Shown here: positions 15,836-25,693 of the stretch, piece by piece
Position numbering within the stretch: the stretch's first letter is position 1
Layout: the number at the start of each line of letters is the position of its first letter
Origin: JBHPHI01 sp042569595
Lineage (GTDB): Bacteria > Patescibacteriota > Microgenomatia > UBA1400 > 2-01-FULL-45-11
Direction: 5' to 3'
NCBI GenBank assembly: GCA_042569595.1
Contig: JBHPHI010000002.1
Span: 15,071-79,070 of the forward strand
DNA: 64,000 nt
Made by a program: the position numbers and the translations under genes
The notes under the pieces: generated by a model
The model's database searches: none
The model's input: the letters and a program-made list of their open reading frames with translations, nothing else
Told to the model about the DNA's origin: nothing

Positions 15836-16090
15836 ATGGCTGTAAAACTTTTTGTAGGTTCTTTACCCTGGGCAACCAGAGACGAAGACCTTAAACAGCT
15901 TTTTTCTCAGCACGGTGCAGTCGAGTCAGCAAATGTCGTAATGGACAGAGCTACCGGCAGAAGTCGTGGTTTCGGTTTTGTCGAAATGACCTCTGAAGAA
16001 GAAGCCCAAAAAGCCATCGAAGCTCTACATGAATCAGAGCTAGAAGGCAGAACTATCGTAGTCAACAAAGCTCGACCAAAAACCCACTAA
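15836..16090 (+). CDS. RRM-type RNA-binding protein
   Basis: An 84-residue single RNA-recognition-motif protein. RNP2 is KLFVGSL (4-10) and RNP1 is RGFGFVEM (44-51), with the beta-alpha-beta order intact and the usual aromatic residues on the sheet. Such proteins occur in cyanobacteria and many other bacteria, often cold-induced, and bind single-stranded RNA. The ATG at 15836 is chosen for the AAAGGA site 5 bases before it; an in-frame ATG at 15806 would give a 10-residue extension outside the fold. An intrinsic terminator follows. Confidence 0.92.
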   Translation: MAVKLFVGSLPWATRDEDLKQLFSQHGAVESANVVMDRATGRSRGFGFVEMTSEEEAQKAIEALHESELEGRTIVVNKARPKTH

Positions 16091-16110
16091 GATTATTGAT
16101 AACAAAAATT

Positions 16111-16136
16111 AAAGCCCCGATTTACTCGGGGCTTTT
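16111..16136 (+). terminator. Intrinsic terminator after the RRM gene
   Basis: Nine-bp arms AAGCCCCGA (16112-16120) and TCGGGGCTT (16126-16134), a 5-base loop and a short T run. Preceding A residues would also allow partial function on the other strand. Confidence 0.85.
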
Positions 16137-16238
16137 GTATAAAAAGAGCCAAACATCAAACAATTCAGCTTGTTTTAGTCGAGTAATTCATTTATTCTAA
16201 AAGAACTACCCATATATAAATTCCTGCCTAACAAATAA

Positions 16239-19200
16239 ATGACACATCCTGAGGAAAAGCCAGGCAAGGATTCTGCTGTGCTAGAAAACAATACTGATCC
16301 TTTAGTCGAAATTGCACAAAAAACACTTAAATCTTTGTCTAGGTCTCCTGAAACTGACCTACAAAAGGCAATGGAGGAATATATCGGAGTTGATGGTAAT
16401 GGAAACGGAATACCAAAAAAAATAAAACAAAAAGCAAAAGAGTTAGTAGAGGCGGGAAATCACTTAGACGCCCTAGTTTTAATTGCAAGCAATGTTTCTG
16501 TGGGGCCGATACCAAAAAAACCAACACAAAACCTTAAAAGAAAGAAAAAAGAAGTAAGACGATCTCTTCCAGAAAAAGACAGATTACATGTAAAAAGCGA
16601 AAGCTCAAAGGCCTTAAAGCTAGGCTCTGCCGCTCATAGGTTGATTGAGGAAATTAGACTATGTAAAGGAGAATTAAGTGAAATATCTGCAAATAATATT
16701 AAATTTGAGAATGAAGAAAGAATTAGTGAATATGAAATTACCCAACAAGATGATGAATCAAACATTCAGGGATCTTTCGTAATATCAGAAGGTGGAGCAG
16801 TTACTGCTTTTCAGATGCCAGGTCATCCAAAAATTTCAACAAGAACAGTAAAGTTGCAATATGAAATGGCAAACCCTAACACTTTTTCTAGCATTGAAGA
16901 GTGGGCCCTATCATATTTTTCTCAGGCGTTTTTAGCATTCGAAGAAACTTTTGGAAGAGTTCCCCATAAACCTTTTGACGTAGAGCAAATTTCAAAAAAT
17001 AAAAGACTTAAAGAACATCTTGTTAAATCTCTCCAAGCAGGTCAAATTTTGTTTGGTGATAGGCGTGCGATGAACATATTTGATCCACCTTTGCCAGAAG
17101 ATAAAGAAGAAAGAAAAGAGAAGGGTCAACACAGTATTTCCTACGAACACACAACTGAATATCAAATCCTAAACTGGCTAACCATTATGAGGGCTAGTTT
17201 TGAGAGCGTAGACAGACCCCAAACAGACGAAGAGGGGCTAATTACCGAACTACCATTTGGAAACATTGCCCTAACCCACACCCTAAATGAAGGTCAGCTA
17301 GAAGAGATAGGATTCACAATAAAGGGGGGCACGGCAGACCTGATCAAGATAAATTTAGAAACTTTTACACAAAATCAAACTGAAGCGCTCACAGGCACTC
17401 CGTTAGGCAATCATGTAGCAAAAAAAACTGGAAGGACAAATGTTGCTCTAGCCACAAATCACATAGAGAAGTTATTTGGCGCACAAATGACCAGATATAG
17501 GAGGAAAGATGAGACAGGCCTTCCAAAATTATTTGATGATAAAACTGAATACGAAAAAATGGGAGAAAAGGTTGGAAGAGAGGTTAGAACCAAATTAAAT
17601 AGAAACTTTAGATCATTGGCAAAGGAATTGTTCAGATTGTATGGTGACGACTTATTTAATGAGGTTGAATTTAATATTCAAGATTTTAAATTTCCCGCTG
17701 GTGATGGAGGGTGGTTTTCAATATTTGATGAAAAGGGTTTGCCAGTAAATGGGCATGAAGATCAAATAAAAGAGTATATTTTTCTTGCAGTCACTCAATT
17801 GTGTTGGGTTCAAAGATGGAGTCAAGATGAGGGAGAGAACTTTTCATTATCCATAGACGACGTAATTGATTTTTCTTATAAATCCGGGATTTTAAACAGG
17901 ATGAAAGGAGAGTTGTTATATCAACTACCAGACCAAGAGAGGATTGAACCAGTTGAATTATCAACCCTTCAGGAGTTAAGAGAGGTTGGTTTAAAAGTAA
18001 TAAGCGAGAGACTGCCAGGTGTATATAAAGAAAATGAATTAAGAATTGTAAAAGCCTTGCAAATTATTACAGGACACAGAGATGTAGAAGTAAAATTAAG
18101 ACCTCAAAAAGAATTACCAGAGAACATAAACCACATATGTTTCGAGCACGACGGGCATCTATTTTTATCAATAGAAGACCTAAAAAAAACATTATTTGAT
18201 ACAGAAAATAGGCCTAATATTGAAAACGCAATATATTTTAAAGATGAAAAAACATACGTATTTTGGGTTTCTAGAATCGACCAAGAGAATTTAGAGAATC
18301 TATTAAGAGTTGCAATAAATGTAAGAGGTGAGTTTGGAATATCAGGACTTCCAGAGGGTGTAGTTAAAGGAAAAATCGCATCCAGCTTGGAACAAAGAGG
18401 TGTTAGGGAAAATAGAATAGGTCTGATAGAGCTGTTCAATAAGTCTTTGTGGAAAAAATTAACAACTTCTACTATGGAATCGTTGGTGAGTTCGGATCAG
18501 ATAATAAATTCTAGAGGAGAAAGAAGGAGCACTGTAAAAGATAAGCCAATTTTTGTAGAACAAGATCCTTTAACAGGTAGGTGGATAATTGATCAAAAGG
18601 CCTTACAAAGAGCAATAGATACAAAAACCAGCACAAAAGATCCTCACGGGTTAACAATATTGGCAGATTTATTAAACAAAGAAAAACCATACAATAAAGT
18701 GTTTTGTCCTTTACCGCATCACGACAATAGAAATACGGAAGCAGCTCACCTCCACGAAGATCATGTTTATTGTTATGGATGCCAAGAAAATATCTTGTTG
18801 CCATGGAGCATGAGAGAATTTAATGTTATTCCCATGAAGTCAGGAAATGAGGTTGAGGATTTCAATCCAGTTTCTTCTGGAAGATCTAAAGCATTTGAGA
18901 ATGCAATCACAATTGCTCACAATTTCTCTCTAATCGAAGATGTTTCTAGTAGATTTCTAAGAATGAGAGGGCTAAACCACGAACTTGCAGGCATGCATGG
19001 ACACTTTCCACCACATTTTGCTGGTGCTTTAGCAAATTTAGTATCAGAGACCACTGAAGAAAATGATAAGCGAATAAATTTGTTCAACAGAGCAGTAAAA
19101 GAATCTAAAAAAATAGACAGAAAAATTCTAAAAGAACCGCTATCTGTGTTAGTTCAGTCTGGCTATTTATCATCCTCACATCCTCAAATATTTGCACTTC

Positions 19201-20135
19201 TTCAATCCCTACACCAAGCCTTAAGGATTCCACAACAAAATTCCCAACAGGATTCTTTTATTAAGTCCGACTCAACAGTTCCACCTCAAATTGAAGCTAT
19301 AGACAAAATACTTACGCTAGAAAACATTCAAAGCATGAGAAATAGGGGGATAATTGGAAGAAACAAAGTAGGAAATGAAAGAATTGGGGGGAGATTAGTT
19401 CTTCCTACCTACTGGTTAAAATACTTAAAATCTGGCTATCAATTTACCATGGCAAATGTTAATGCAAGAGGAATATATTTTGGAGAAGAATCAATGCATC
19501 AAGGAGATCCACATTTTAAAGCTTTTGTTAGGTCTAGCCAGAGAGTGCGAGATGGAAGAAAGATGAGACAAACTCCTCCTGGATTTTGGATGCCAGATCC
19601 CAAAAGATTTACTGAGAATCTTGGCGACACAATTTTTATTTTTGAGGGACCATTGAATCAATTATCATTCAATCAAATATCTCCTGAGTATAGAGATTCC
19701 TGCATAACTGTATCCGGTACTGGGTATAGGCAAATAATTGCATTATTGAGATGGTTGGGAGTTTGTGGAGATCATATAAATCCACAACAAACTCTTGGAA
19801 AGGGGATAAAAAGAGTAGTTTTAGCCAGTGACTGGGACAAGGGTGGAGCAGAAGCATTCAAAAGAAATAGGTCTCACATAATGTCTGCTTTTCATGAGGT
19901 TGATGTTTTACCTATAAATTATTTTTTACCGGAAGACATTAGGACTATTCTACCTTTCCCAATTATTACAAATTTTTCTCCAAAAACACAACAAAATGCC
20001 CAAGGAAGTTATTTTGGTTTCAAGCTAGATCTAAACGATGTTATTAGGAAGCCAGAAGGAAGAGGGTGGGCCCATCAATCATCAGACTTTATTCCCATAA
20101 ACACACCAATCAATCAGCCTAGAATGAAAATTTAG
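16239..20135 (+). CDS. Giant DnaG-like primase with about 800-residue N-terminal extension
   Basis: A 1298-residue protein. A CHC2-type zinc finger lies at about 822-848 (CPLPHHDN ... CYGC). Then come the primase core blocks SRFLRMRGLNHELAG and GGRLVLPTYWLKYL, and a Toprim domain with FEGPLNQLSF (about 1134) and LASDWDKGGAEAF (about 1193-1205), the acidic metal-binding signature. DnaG is usually near 600 residues; here about 800 residues precede the zinc finger. In that part LGSAAHRLIEE (about 126-136) and GGTADLI (about 362-368) recall PD-(D/E)XK nucleases, but no clear ExK follows, so that is weak. Possibly an element-type or diverged primase. No helicase gene is adjacent. Confidence 0.7.
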   Translation: MTHPEEKPGKDSAVLENNTDPLVEIAQKTLKSLSRSPETDLQKAMEEYIGVDGNGNGIPKKIKQKAKELVEAGNHLDALVLIASNVSVGPIPKKPTQNLKRKKKEVRRSLPEKDRLHVKSESSKALKLGSAAHRLIEEIRLCKGELSEISANNIKFENEERISEYEITQQDDESNIQGSFVISEGGAVTAFQMPGHPKISTRTVKLQYEMANPNTFSSIEEWALSYFSQAFLAFEETFGRVPHKPFDVEQISKNKRLKEHLVKSLQAGQILFGDRRAMNIFDPPLPEDKEERKEKGQHSISYEHTTEYQILNWLTIMRASFESVDRPQTDEEGLITELPFGNIALTHTLNEGQLEEIGFTIKGGTADLIKINLETFTQNQTEALTGTPLGNHVAKKTGRTNVALATNHIEKLFGAQMTRYRRKDETGLPKLFDDKTEYEKMGEKVGREVRTKLNRNFRSLAKELFRLYGDDLFNEVEFNIQDFKFPAGDGGWFSIFDEKGLPVNGHEDQIKEYIFLAVTQLCWVQRWSQDEGENFSLSIDDVIDFSYKSGILNRMKGELLYQLPDQERIEPVELSTLQELREVGLKVISERLPGVYKENELRIVKALQIITGHRDVEVKLRPQKELPENINHICFEHDGHLFLSIEDLKKTLFDTENRPNIENAIYFKDEKTYVFWVSRIDQENLENLLRVAINVRGEFGISGLPEGVVKGKIASSLEQRGVRENRIGLIELFNKSLWKKLTTSTMESLVSSDQIINSRGERRSTVKDKPIFVEQDPLTGRWIIDQKALQRAIDTKTSTKDPHGLTILADLLNKEKPYNKVFCPLPHHDNRNTEAAHLHEDHVYCYGCQENILLPWSMREFNVIPMKSGNEVEDFNPVSSGRSKAFENAITIAHNFSLIEDVSSRFLRMRGLNHELAGMHGHFPPHFAGALANLVSETTEENDKRINLFNRAVKESKKIDRKILKEPLSVLVQSGYLSSSHPQIFALLQSLHQALRIPQQNSQQDSFIKSDSTVPPQIEAIDKILTLENIQSMRNRGIIGRNKVGNERIGGRLVLPTYWLKYLKSGYQFTMANVNARGIYFGEESMHQGDPHFKAFVRSSQRVRDGRKMRQTPPGFWMPDPKRFTENLGDTIFIFEGPLNQLSFNQISPEYRDSCITVSGTGYRQIIALLRWLGVCGDHINPQQTLGKGIKRVVLASDWDKGGAEAFKRNRSHIMSAFHEVDVLPINYFLPEDIRTILPFPIITNFSPKTQQNAQGSYFGFKLDLNDVIRKPEGRGWAHQSSDFIPINTPINQPRMKI

Positions 20136-20179
20136 AATCAAAGTTTCTCTTTCATACTTATCAAGGTACAATATCTCTC

Positions 20180-21244
20180 ATGAATCTATCTTGTGGAATA
20201 GTTGGTCTACCAAATGCTGGTAAAAGCACACTTTTCAATGCTCTCATCCAAAAACAACAAGCTCTATCAGCTAATTATCCATTTGCCACCATCGAACCAA
20301 ACGTAGGCATTGTTCCAGTCAACGACCCACGCTTAGAAATACTTGCGAAAATTGTTGATACAAAAAACATTATTCCTTCAACAATTAAATTTGTTGATAT
20401 TGCTGGCCTAGTTAAAGGGGCTCATGAGGGAGAAGGTTTGGGAAATAAATTTCTAAGCCACATTCGAGAAGTAGATTTAATTGTTCATGTTTTAAGAAAT
20501 TTTGACGATGGAGATGTTGTTCAAACTGGAAGCGGAAACGCATTAGAAGATTTCAACACAATAAAAACAGAACTGATACTTGCTGATTTGCAAACATTAG
20601 AAAAACAAAGCGAACCAAAAGGAAACTCAACACCCGAAGAAAAACACTTTTGGAAAGTGGTAATAAAGGCAAAAAAAGGATTATCAGATGGAAGCTCTAT
20701 AAACGAAATGGAGTGGAGCGAAGATGAAAAAGAATTATTAAGTCCTCTATTTCTACTTTCAGGAAAACCAACTATCTTTATTCTTAATGTTGGAGAAAAC
20801 CAAATTAGAGAGTCAAAAAATATTGAAAAAAAATTTTCCAAACAACCCTGCATTTCAATTTGCGCCAAGATCGAGTCAGAGTTAGTAGAATTTACCAAAA
20901 AAGAAAGACAAGAGTACTTAAAGGAAAACGGCTTAGAGCAAACAGGTCTAGATAGATTAGTGACAACAGCTTTTTTTAGATTAAACTTAATAAGTTTTCT
21001 CACAGCAGGAGAAAAAGAAGTAAGAAGTTGGACAATAGAGAACAATACTCTAGCACCTCAAGCTGCTGGAGTAATTCATTCAGACTTTGAAACAAATTTT
21101 ATAAAAGCACAAGTTTGTTCTTACGAAAACTTCACTAAAGTAGGTGGATGGCAAAAAGCAAAGGAAAATGGACTTACTAGAATGGAAGGAAGAGACTATA
21201 AAGTAAGATCAGACGATATCATAGAGTTTATGATAGGCAAATAA
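20180..21244 (+). CDS. ychF: YchF/OLA1-family ATPase
   Basis: A 354-residue P-loop protein of the Obg-related YchF family, which binds ribosomes and prefers ATP over GTP. Seen are the Walker A GLPNAGKST (8-16), the switch II region VDIAGLVKGAHEGEGLGNKFL, the NVGE variant of the NKxD motif, and the C-terminal TGS-like domain (VIHSDFETNFIKAQV, YKVRSDDIIEFMIG). A -10 box TACAAT ends 7 bases before the ATG, so the mRNA is probably leaderless. It is convergent and directly abutting the MFS gene. Confidence 0.95.
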   Translation: MNLSCGIVGLPNAGKSTLFNALIQKQQALSANYPFATIEPNVGIVPVNDPRLEILAKIVDTKNIIPSTIKFVDIAGLVKGAHEGEGLGNKFLSHIREVDLIVHVLRNFDDGDVVQTGSGNALEDFNTIKTELILADLQTLEKQSEPKGNSTPEEKHFWKVVIKAKKGLSDGSSINEMEWSEDEKELLSPLFLLSGKPTIFILNVGENQIRESKNIEKKFSKQPCISICAKIESELVEFTKKERQEYLKENGLEQTGLDRLVTTAFFRLNLISFLTAGEKEVRSWTIENNTLAPQAAGVIHSDFETNFIKAQVCSYENFTKVGGWQKAKENGLTRMEGRDYKVRSDDIIEFMIGK

Positions 21245-22447
21245 TTAACCTCGTATTTTACTTGCGGCACGGGAAAACACAGAACCACTTCTTGGAAGAA
21301 ACTGCAAAACTAATCCAAAAATAAACAAAGTAATAATGCCAGATGATATAAATGGAATGTTCTTCCCGTAGACATCAAAGAGGAAGCCAGCCATTACAGG
21401 ACCAACAATTCTACCAACACTTCCAGATGATTGCAGCATTCCCAACACTTCTCCATATTCTTCTTTTTCAACATTTTCGCTAGCAATGGCTTGCAAGCTT
21501 GGATTAGAAAGTCCATTTCCTATGGAGAGGAAAAACACAGATATATAAATCATCCAGGGCCATATTACATATGGTAAAAACAGCAAACCAATAGACAAAA
21601 ACAACAAGCCTCCAGCTAACATTTTTCTCTCACCAATTAATCTTACTAATCTAGGTAGTAAGATTAATTGAGTAACAACAGACATAATTCCTATAAATGC
21701 AAATATAGTTCCATTTTCAGAGGGCCCGTAACTGAAGGTTCTTTCTGTCCAAAGGGCAAAATTTGACTGCATTCCGGCAAAAGCAAGGTTTTGTAGTAAG
21801 AAAACAACCATCAAGAATCCAATCGGCTGCTTTTTAAAAGATTCTAAAAATTTAGAAATAGTCAACTTTGTTTTATTTGTTTTTATAGATTTTTTTGTGT
21901 TTATAGTTTCTTTCAACATAAAAGAGGTGGCTATAATTGAGACAAACGATACTCCTGCGGCAACAAATGCTGGCGTAGAAAAGCTAATTCTTGAAAGTAC
22001 TCCTCCAAGAGCAGGTCCAAGAATAAATCCCAACCCAAAAGCTGCTCCCAAAATTCCCATTCCTTTTGCTCTATTTTTTTTATCAGTAATGTCAGCAATA
22101 TATGCTTGCGCAACAGAGATGTTTCCACCTGTGGCCCCATCTATAATTCTCGATATGAAGAGTAGAGGAAGGCTTCTTGCAAAGCCTAAAAGTAAAAATC
22201 CAAACATTGTTCCTAATTGAGACAGTACTAAAACTTTCTTGCGACCATACCTATCAGAAAGTCTTCCAAGAATTGGTGAAGCTATTAATTGAAACAATGA
22301 GTAAGAAGCTGTAAGCAATCCAACATGAAAGGGAGTAGCATGATATTTTTCTGCTATAAAAGGGAGTAGAGGCAAGATAATACCAAAACCAAATAGATCA
22401 ATAAAAACAATTAAAAATATAGTTGCCAGAGAACGATTGTCTTTCAT
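21245..22447 (-). CDS. MFS transporter, TetA-like drug/H+ antiporter type
   Basis: A 400-residue protein with 12 predicted membrane helices. It shows the DHA1/TetA signatures: IDLFGFGIILPLLPF in helix 1, the loop 2-3 motif GRLSDRYGRKKVL, and motif C-like GLGFILGPALGG in helix 5. Such carriers export small hydrophobic compounds with proton entry; the substrate cannot be told. Its ATG shares one base with the stop of the DedA gene (TAATG), so the two are translated in series. Confidence 0.88.
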   Translation of the reverse strand: MKDNRSLATIFLIVFIDLFGFGIILPLLPFIAEKYHATPFHVGLLTASYSLFQLIASPILGRLSDRYGRKKVLVLSQLGTMFGFLLLGFARSLPLLFISRIIDGATGGNISVAQAYIADITDKKNRAKGMGILGAAFGLGFILGPALGGVLSRISFSTPAFVAAGVSFVSIIATSFMLKETINTKKSIKTNKTKLTISKFLESFKKQPIGFLMVVFLLQNLAFAGMQSNFALWTERTFSYGPSENGTIFAFIGIMSVVTQLILLPRLVRLIGERKMLAGGLLFLSIGLLFLPYVIWPWMIYISVFFLSIGNGLSNPSLQAIASENVEKEEYGEVLGMLQSSGSVGRIVGPVMAGFLFDVYGKNIPFISSGIITLFIFGLVLQFLPRSGSVFSRAASKIRG

Positions 22448-23103
22448 TAAGACTTATTGAAAAGTTTCTTAAAGAATAGTTTTATTCTAAAACCCAAACT
22501 AAATCCTTTTGGCTTGTCGCCTTTCAATAGATGAAGAACCCCAGGGATTACAGAAATTATTATGATTCCAAAAGCAATTGGTAGCATGTATTTTTCTGCA
22601 TCTGGAATACTGTTTCCTAAAAAGTATCCAAAAAGAGTCATAGACATCACCCAAAACACTCCACCCACAACGTTGTAAAACATGAATTTTTTATATTCCA
22701 TTGACGCAACTCCAGCCACAATTGGAACAAAAGTCCTAACAATAGGAACAAACCTTGCCAAAAACAGGGCCTTCCCCCCATGTTTTTCATAAAATTCTTC
22801 AGCCTCAAGTAAGTATTTTTTCTTGAAGAAAAAGTTGTCCTCTCGTTTCATTAGCCATCGACCAAATTTTCCTCCAGTCCAATATCCTGCACCCATACCG
22901 CCAATTGCAGCTGCAATAAGAAGTCCAATAAGTGTCCAAATATTAAACCAATCCTGAGAGGCTAAGAGTCCTGCCGTAAAAAGCAAACTGTCTCCAGGAA
23001 AGAAGAATCCAAAAAACAAGCCATTTTCTGCAAATACTATAAAAACCAAGCCATAATAGCCCCAAGTTTTTATTAACTCAACAAGATCAAAGTGAGGTAA
23101 CAT
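22447..23103 (-). CDS. DedA family membrane protein
   Basis: A 218-residue DedA/SNARE-associated protein. The diagnostic blocks are GLFFGFFFPGDSLLFTAG near residues 28-45 and FLARFVPIVRTFVPIVAG (about 118-135), with the reentrant hairpins of the family. DedA proteins are linked to flipping of undecaprenyl phosphate or phospholipids across the membrane. It overlaps the downstream MFS gene by one base. The first gene of a two-gene minus-strand unit. Confidence 0.92.
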   Translation of the reverse strand: MLPHFDLVELIKTWGYYGLVFIVFAENGLFFGFFFPGDSLLFTAGLLASQDWFNIWTLIGLLIAAAIGGMGAGYWTGGKFGRWLMKREDNFFFKKKYLLEAEEFYEKHGGKALFLARFVPIVRTFVPIVAGVASMEYKKFMFYNVVGGVFWVMSMTLFGYFLGNSIPDAEKYMLPIAFGIIIISVIPGVLHLLKGDKPKGFSLGFRIKLFFKKLFNKS

Positions 23104-23191
23104 AATTTATTCCTTTCAATTTTCAACTCATTAATGATAATCTCCAAGCGCGATCTTTGCAATCTTGAGAAGATGTATTAATATTTAAGGT

Positions 23192-23530
23192 ATGAAACTT
23201 ATTATAAAGATTTTAATAAACGCACTCGCATTTTATATACTTGCCTATCTGGTTCCAGGAGTGGAGGTAGGAGGGTATCAATCACTGCTAATTACCGCTT
23301 TCGTTTGGGGATTAGTAACAACTCTAATAAGGCCAATTATTAAAATACTCACTTTTCCTATCAGTATAGTTACCTTAGGGTTGTTTACTTTCGTAATCAA
23401 TGCAGCTCTACTTCTACTTACAGCCAGGATAGTTGATGGGTTTTTAATTGATTCTTTTACAACAGCCGTAATATCCGCTGTAGCCCTTGCCGTAATAAAC
23501 GGCTTTCTAAATCTAATGATAAGAGACTAA
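23192..23530 (+). CDS. Phage holin family 4 / YvlD-like membrane protein
   Basis: A 112-residue protein with three to four membrane helices and the conserved LVPGVEVGG and RPIIKILTFPISIVTLGLFTFVINA blocks (residues about 20-29 and 48-72) of the PF04020 family. The family name comes from a distant likeness to holins; chromosomal members such as YvlD are ordinary membrane proteins tied to envelope stress, and nothing phage-like lies nearby. It is divergent from DedA and abuts the end of the beta-propeller gene exactly. Confidence 0.85.
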   Translation: MKLIIKILINALAFYILAYLVPGVEVGGYQSLLITAFVWGLVTTLIRPIIKILTFPISIVTLGLFTFVINAALLLLTARIVDGFLIDSFTTAVISAVALAVINGFLNLMIRD

Positions 23531-25624
23531 TTATAGATTTAGAGAATTTACTCTTTCCCAATCACTTTCATTTAAGACCACTATCTTTTCTGTACCGACC
23601 ACATATAAATAGTCATCCAAGAAAAGTGCTCTTTTAGCTTGAATATCGCTAACTACTTTTTTCAAAGAAACACCTTCTTTAGAGTAAGAAAAGATAAACC
23701 CATCATTCCCTGCGGGGATGAAAAATGCAGAATGTTTTTCATCTTGCAAGAACGCATGGTGGGTGTTGGAAACATCACTCCAGTATGCATCAAGAAGATA
23801 AACATCTACTTCTTTTGGATCGGTTGGAACAGAAACATCAAAAAGAGAGAGCTTCACTCTTCCCTCATCTCTACCAACTCCTAAGATGAGATTTTCCTCC
23901 AGAGGGTGAAGATATGAGGAAAACCCGGGAATCTTTAACTCACCCTTCATTGTGGGGTTTTTTGCATCAGACAAATCTAACACGTAAAAAGGATCAGTTT
24001 CTCTGAATGTCACTAAATATCCCATCTCACCTAAAAAACGCGCAGAATATATTTTTTCATCCAACCCCAAATCTTTAACTTGACCAAGAGTTTCTAAGTT
24101 TTTATCCAAAACATATACATCATTCGCACTCTCAGAACCCCTCAAGCTCCTTCCACCCACAGTAACCGCAATTCTTAGGTTTTCTTTGTATTCATCAAGA
24201 GAAAATTGATTTAGAGGGTGTCCTGGAATAGATCCAGTTGAAAGTATTTTCATGTCATCTAACTCAACTTTAACTATTCCTGTTTTTTCCATCTCTCTCA
24301 TGTTCTCTGTTGCATATTCTTCCATTCTGTCTGACACCTCGTTTTCAATTCTTCTTCTTTCATCTTTTGAAAGTCCGCGATAATACTCTTCCATTATCGT
24401 TTGAATTTCAGTCATTTTCGCTGCAGAAGAAATGTCATATGTTGATAGTTTTTTTAATTTACTAACAACCTCAGAAGAAACTAGGTCACTACCCAAGGAA
24501 GTAAAGAATCCAAATATAAACTCCGAAAAATCTCCAAATGTTGTATACGTCACATATAAAGAATTTTCAGACATATATATAACTGAAGAATTGTAGGTTC
24601 CTACAAAAGAAATGGAGTGAGTTACAGACCCATCATCAAGATCTATTTTTAAGGCAGAATAGGTTACATCTGCTTGCATAGATCTATTTGGATGAAATAT
24701 TCTCTCACAAGGAATAATTAGTCCTCCAACAGGAGATAGGGGGGAAATAGGACAGGGCTGATCATATTCAAATCCTGTTCTTGTAACAACATAAAGCTCG
24801 TCCCCTTTTAAGCGAGAAGTCATAATTGAGCTATTACTATCTATTTCAATATCCCACTCATCTTTAGGGCTGGAGGGATTAGAGACATCATAGGCCTGTA
24901 TCAAGTCATTTCCAAACACCATTAGAAGATCATCGCTCAACAACAAATCCCCAGTCATATCTATGTCAGAAATTTTTTCAAGATCTGCTGGTGGAAAAGC
25001 AGAGACGATTTTTGTTGTTGGTTCGAGCCTTTTTCTAGGGGGAAAAATCATTTCCGAGGAGCTTTCTATAGTTCCAGTCATTGGTAAAACATCCTCCTCA
25101 ACCATTAGTCTGTACGAGGGACCAAGAAGTGAAGTGAAGATGTGTTTCCCATCAGTTTTTACAATATCAGGCTCATCTATTCCAGACACCTGAACATTTG
25201 TTTCTGATACTCTCTGAGCACTTTTTTCGGCACCCCCACCAGCAAGCGGCAAAGACACAGCCTCATCCATAACCTCCGTCATCATGGGTGTAGATCTAGA
25301 AAAAGAAGAAGTTGCAAATCCTCCAAAAAATCCAAGGTCAAGATTTTCACCCTCACTTATGTAAGACAAAAAATCCTCTGAGGACTTGAAGGGAATGAGT
25401 TGTTCTACTTTTTCGTCAGAGCCAGATTTTTTAGGAAACACTGTTGGAGTATCTGGTTGGTTTTTGTACCACAAGGCGAATGAACCAACAAAAAGGAACA
25501 GCAAAAACACAAACAAGACTGAGAAGTGATTTTGTTTCTTTGGAGCTTCAATATTCACATCTATATCTTCATTCATTATTTCCTCCGAACTATTATTTTT
25601 TGAAAAATCTTGACCCTCATTCAT
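23531..25624 (-). CDS. Secreted beta-propeller domain protein (PF09826 type)
   Basis: A 697-residue protein. A cytoplasmic N-terminus of about 32 residues precedes one membrane helix (about 33-52), after which a large outside domain follows. The block VSETNVQVSGIDEPDIVKTDGKHIF (about 140-165) is the start signature of the C-terminal-type beta propellers found in many bacteria and archaea; repeats of the DISSAAKM/DVSVPTDPKE type occur along the chain. An extracellular binding or scaffold role is inferred. Confidence 0.82.
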   Translation of the reverse strand: MNEGQDFSKNNSSEEIMNEDIDVNIEAPKKQNHFSVLFVFLLFLFVGSFALWYKNQPDTPTVFPKKSGSDEKVEQLIPFKSSEDFLSYISEGENLDLGFFGGFATSSFSRSTPMMTEVMDEAVSLPLAGGGAEKSAQRVSETNVQVSGIDEPDIVKTDGKHIFTSLLGPSYRLMVEEDVLPMTGTIESSSEMIFPPRKRLEPTTKIVSAFPPADLEKISDIDMTGDLLLSDDLLMVFGNDLIQAYDVSNPSSPKDEWDIEIDSNSSIMTSRLKGDELYVVTRTGFEYDQPCPISPLSPVGGLIIPCERIFHPNRSMQADVTYSALKIDLDDGSVTHSISFVGTYNSSVIYMSENSLYVTYTTFGDFSEFIFGFFTSLGSDLVSSEVVSKLKKLSTYDISSAAKMTEIQTIMEEYYRGLSKDERRRIENEVSDRMEEYATENMREMEKTGIVKVELDDMKILSTGSIPGHPLNQFSLDEYKENLRIAVTVGGRSLRGSESANDVYVLDKNLETLGQVKDLGLDEKIYSARFLGEMGYLVTFRETDPFYVLDLSDAKNPTMKGELKIPGFSSYLHPLEENLILGVGRDEGRVKLSLFDVSVPTDPKEVDVYLLDAYWSDVSNTHHAFLQDEKHSAFFIPAGNDGFIFSYSKEGVSLKKVVSDIQAKRALFLDDYLYVVGTEKIVVLNESDWERVNSLNL

Positions 25625-25693
25625 AGTTTCTACTATACCGCAATTAAAGGAACACTACCAAAACCATACGTCTTGGTAGTTGTTCTATGGCAA

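Noticed and set aside
23192..23530. Holin-family gene as a sign of a prophage
   Set aside because: PF04020 proteins are common chromosomal membrane proteins, and no capsid, tail, lysin or integrase gene lies nearby.
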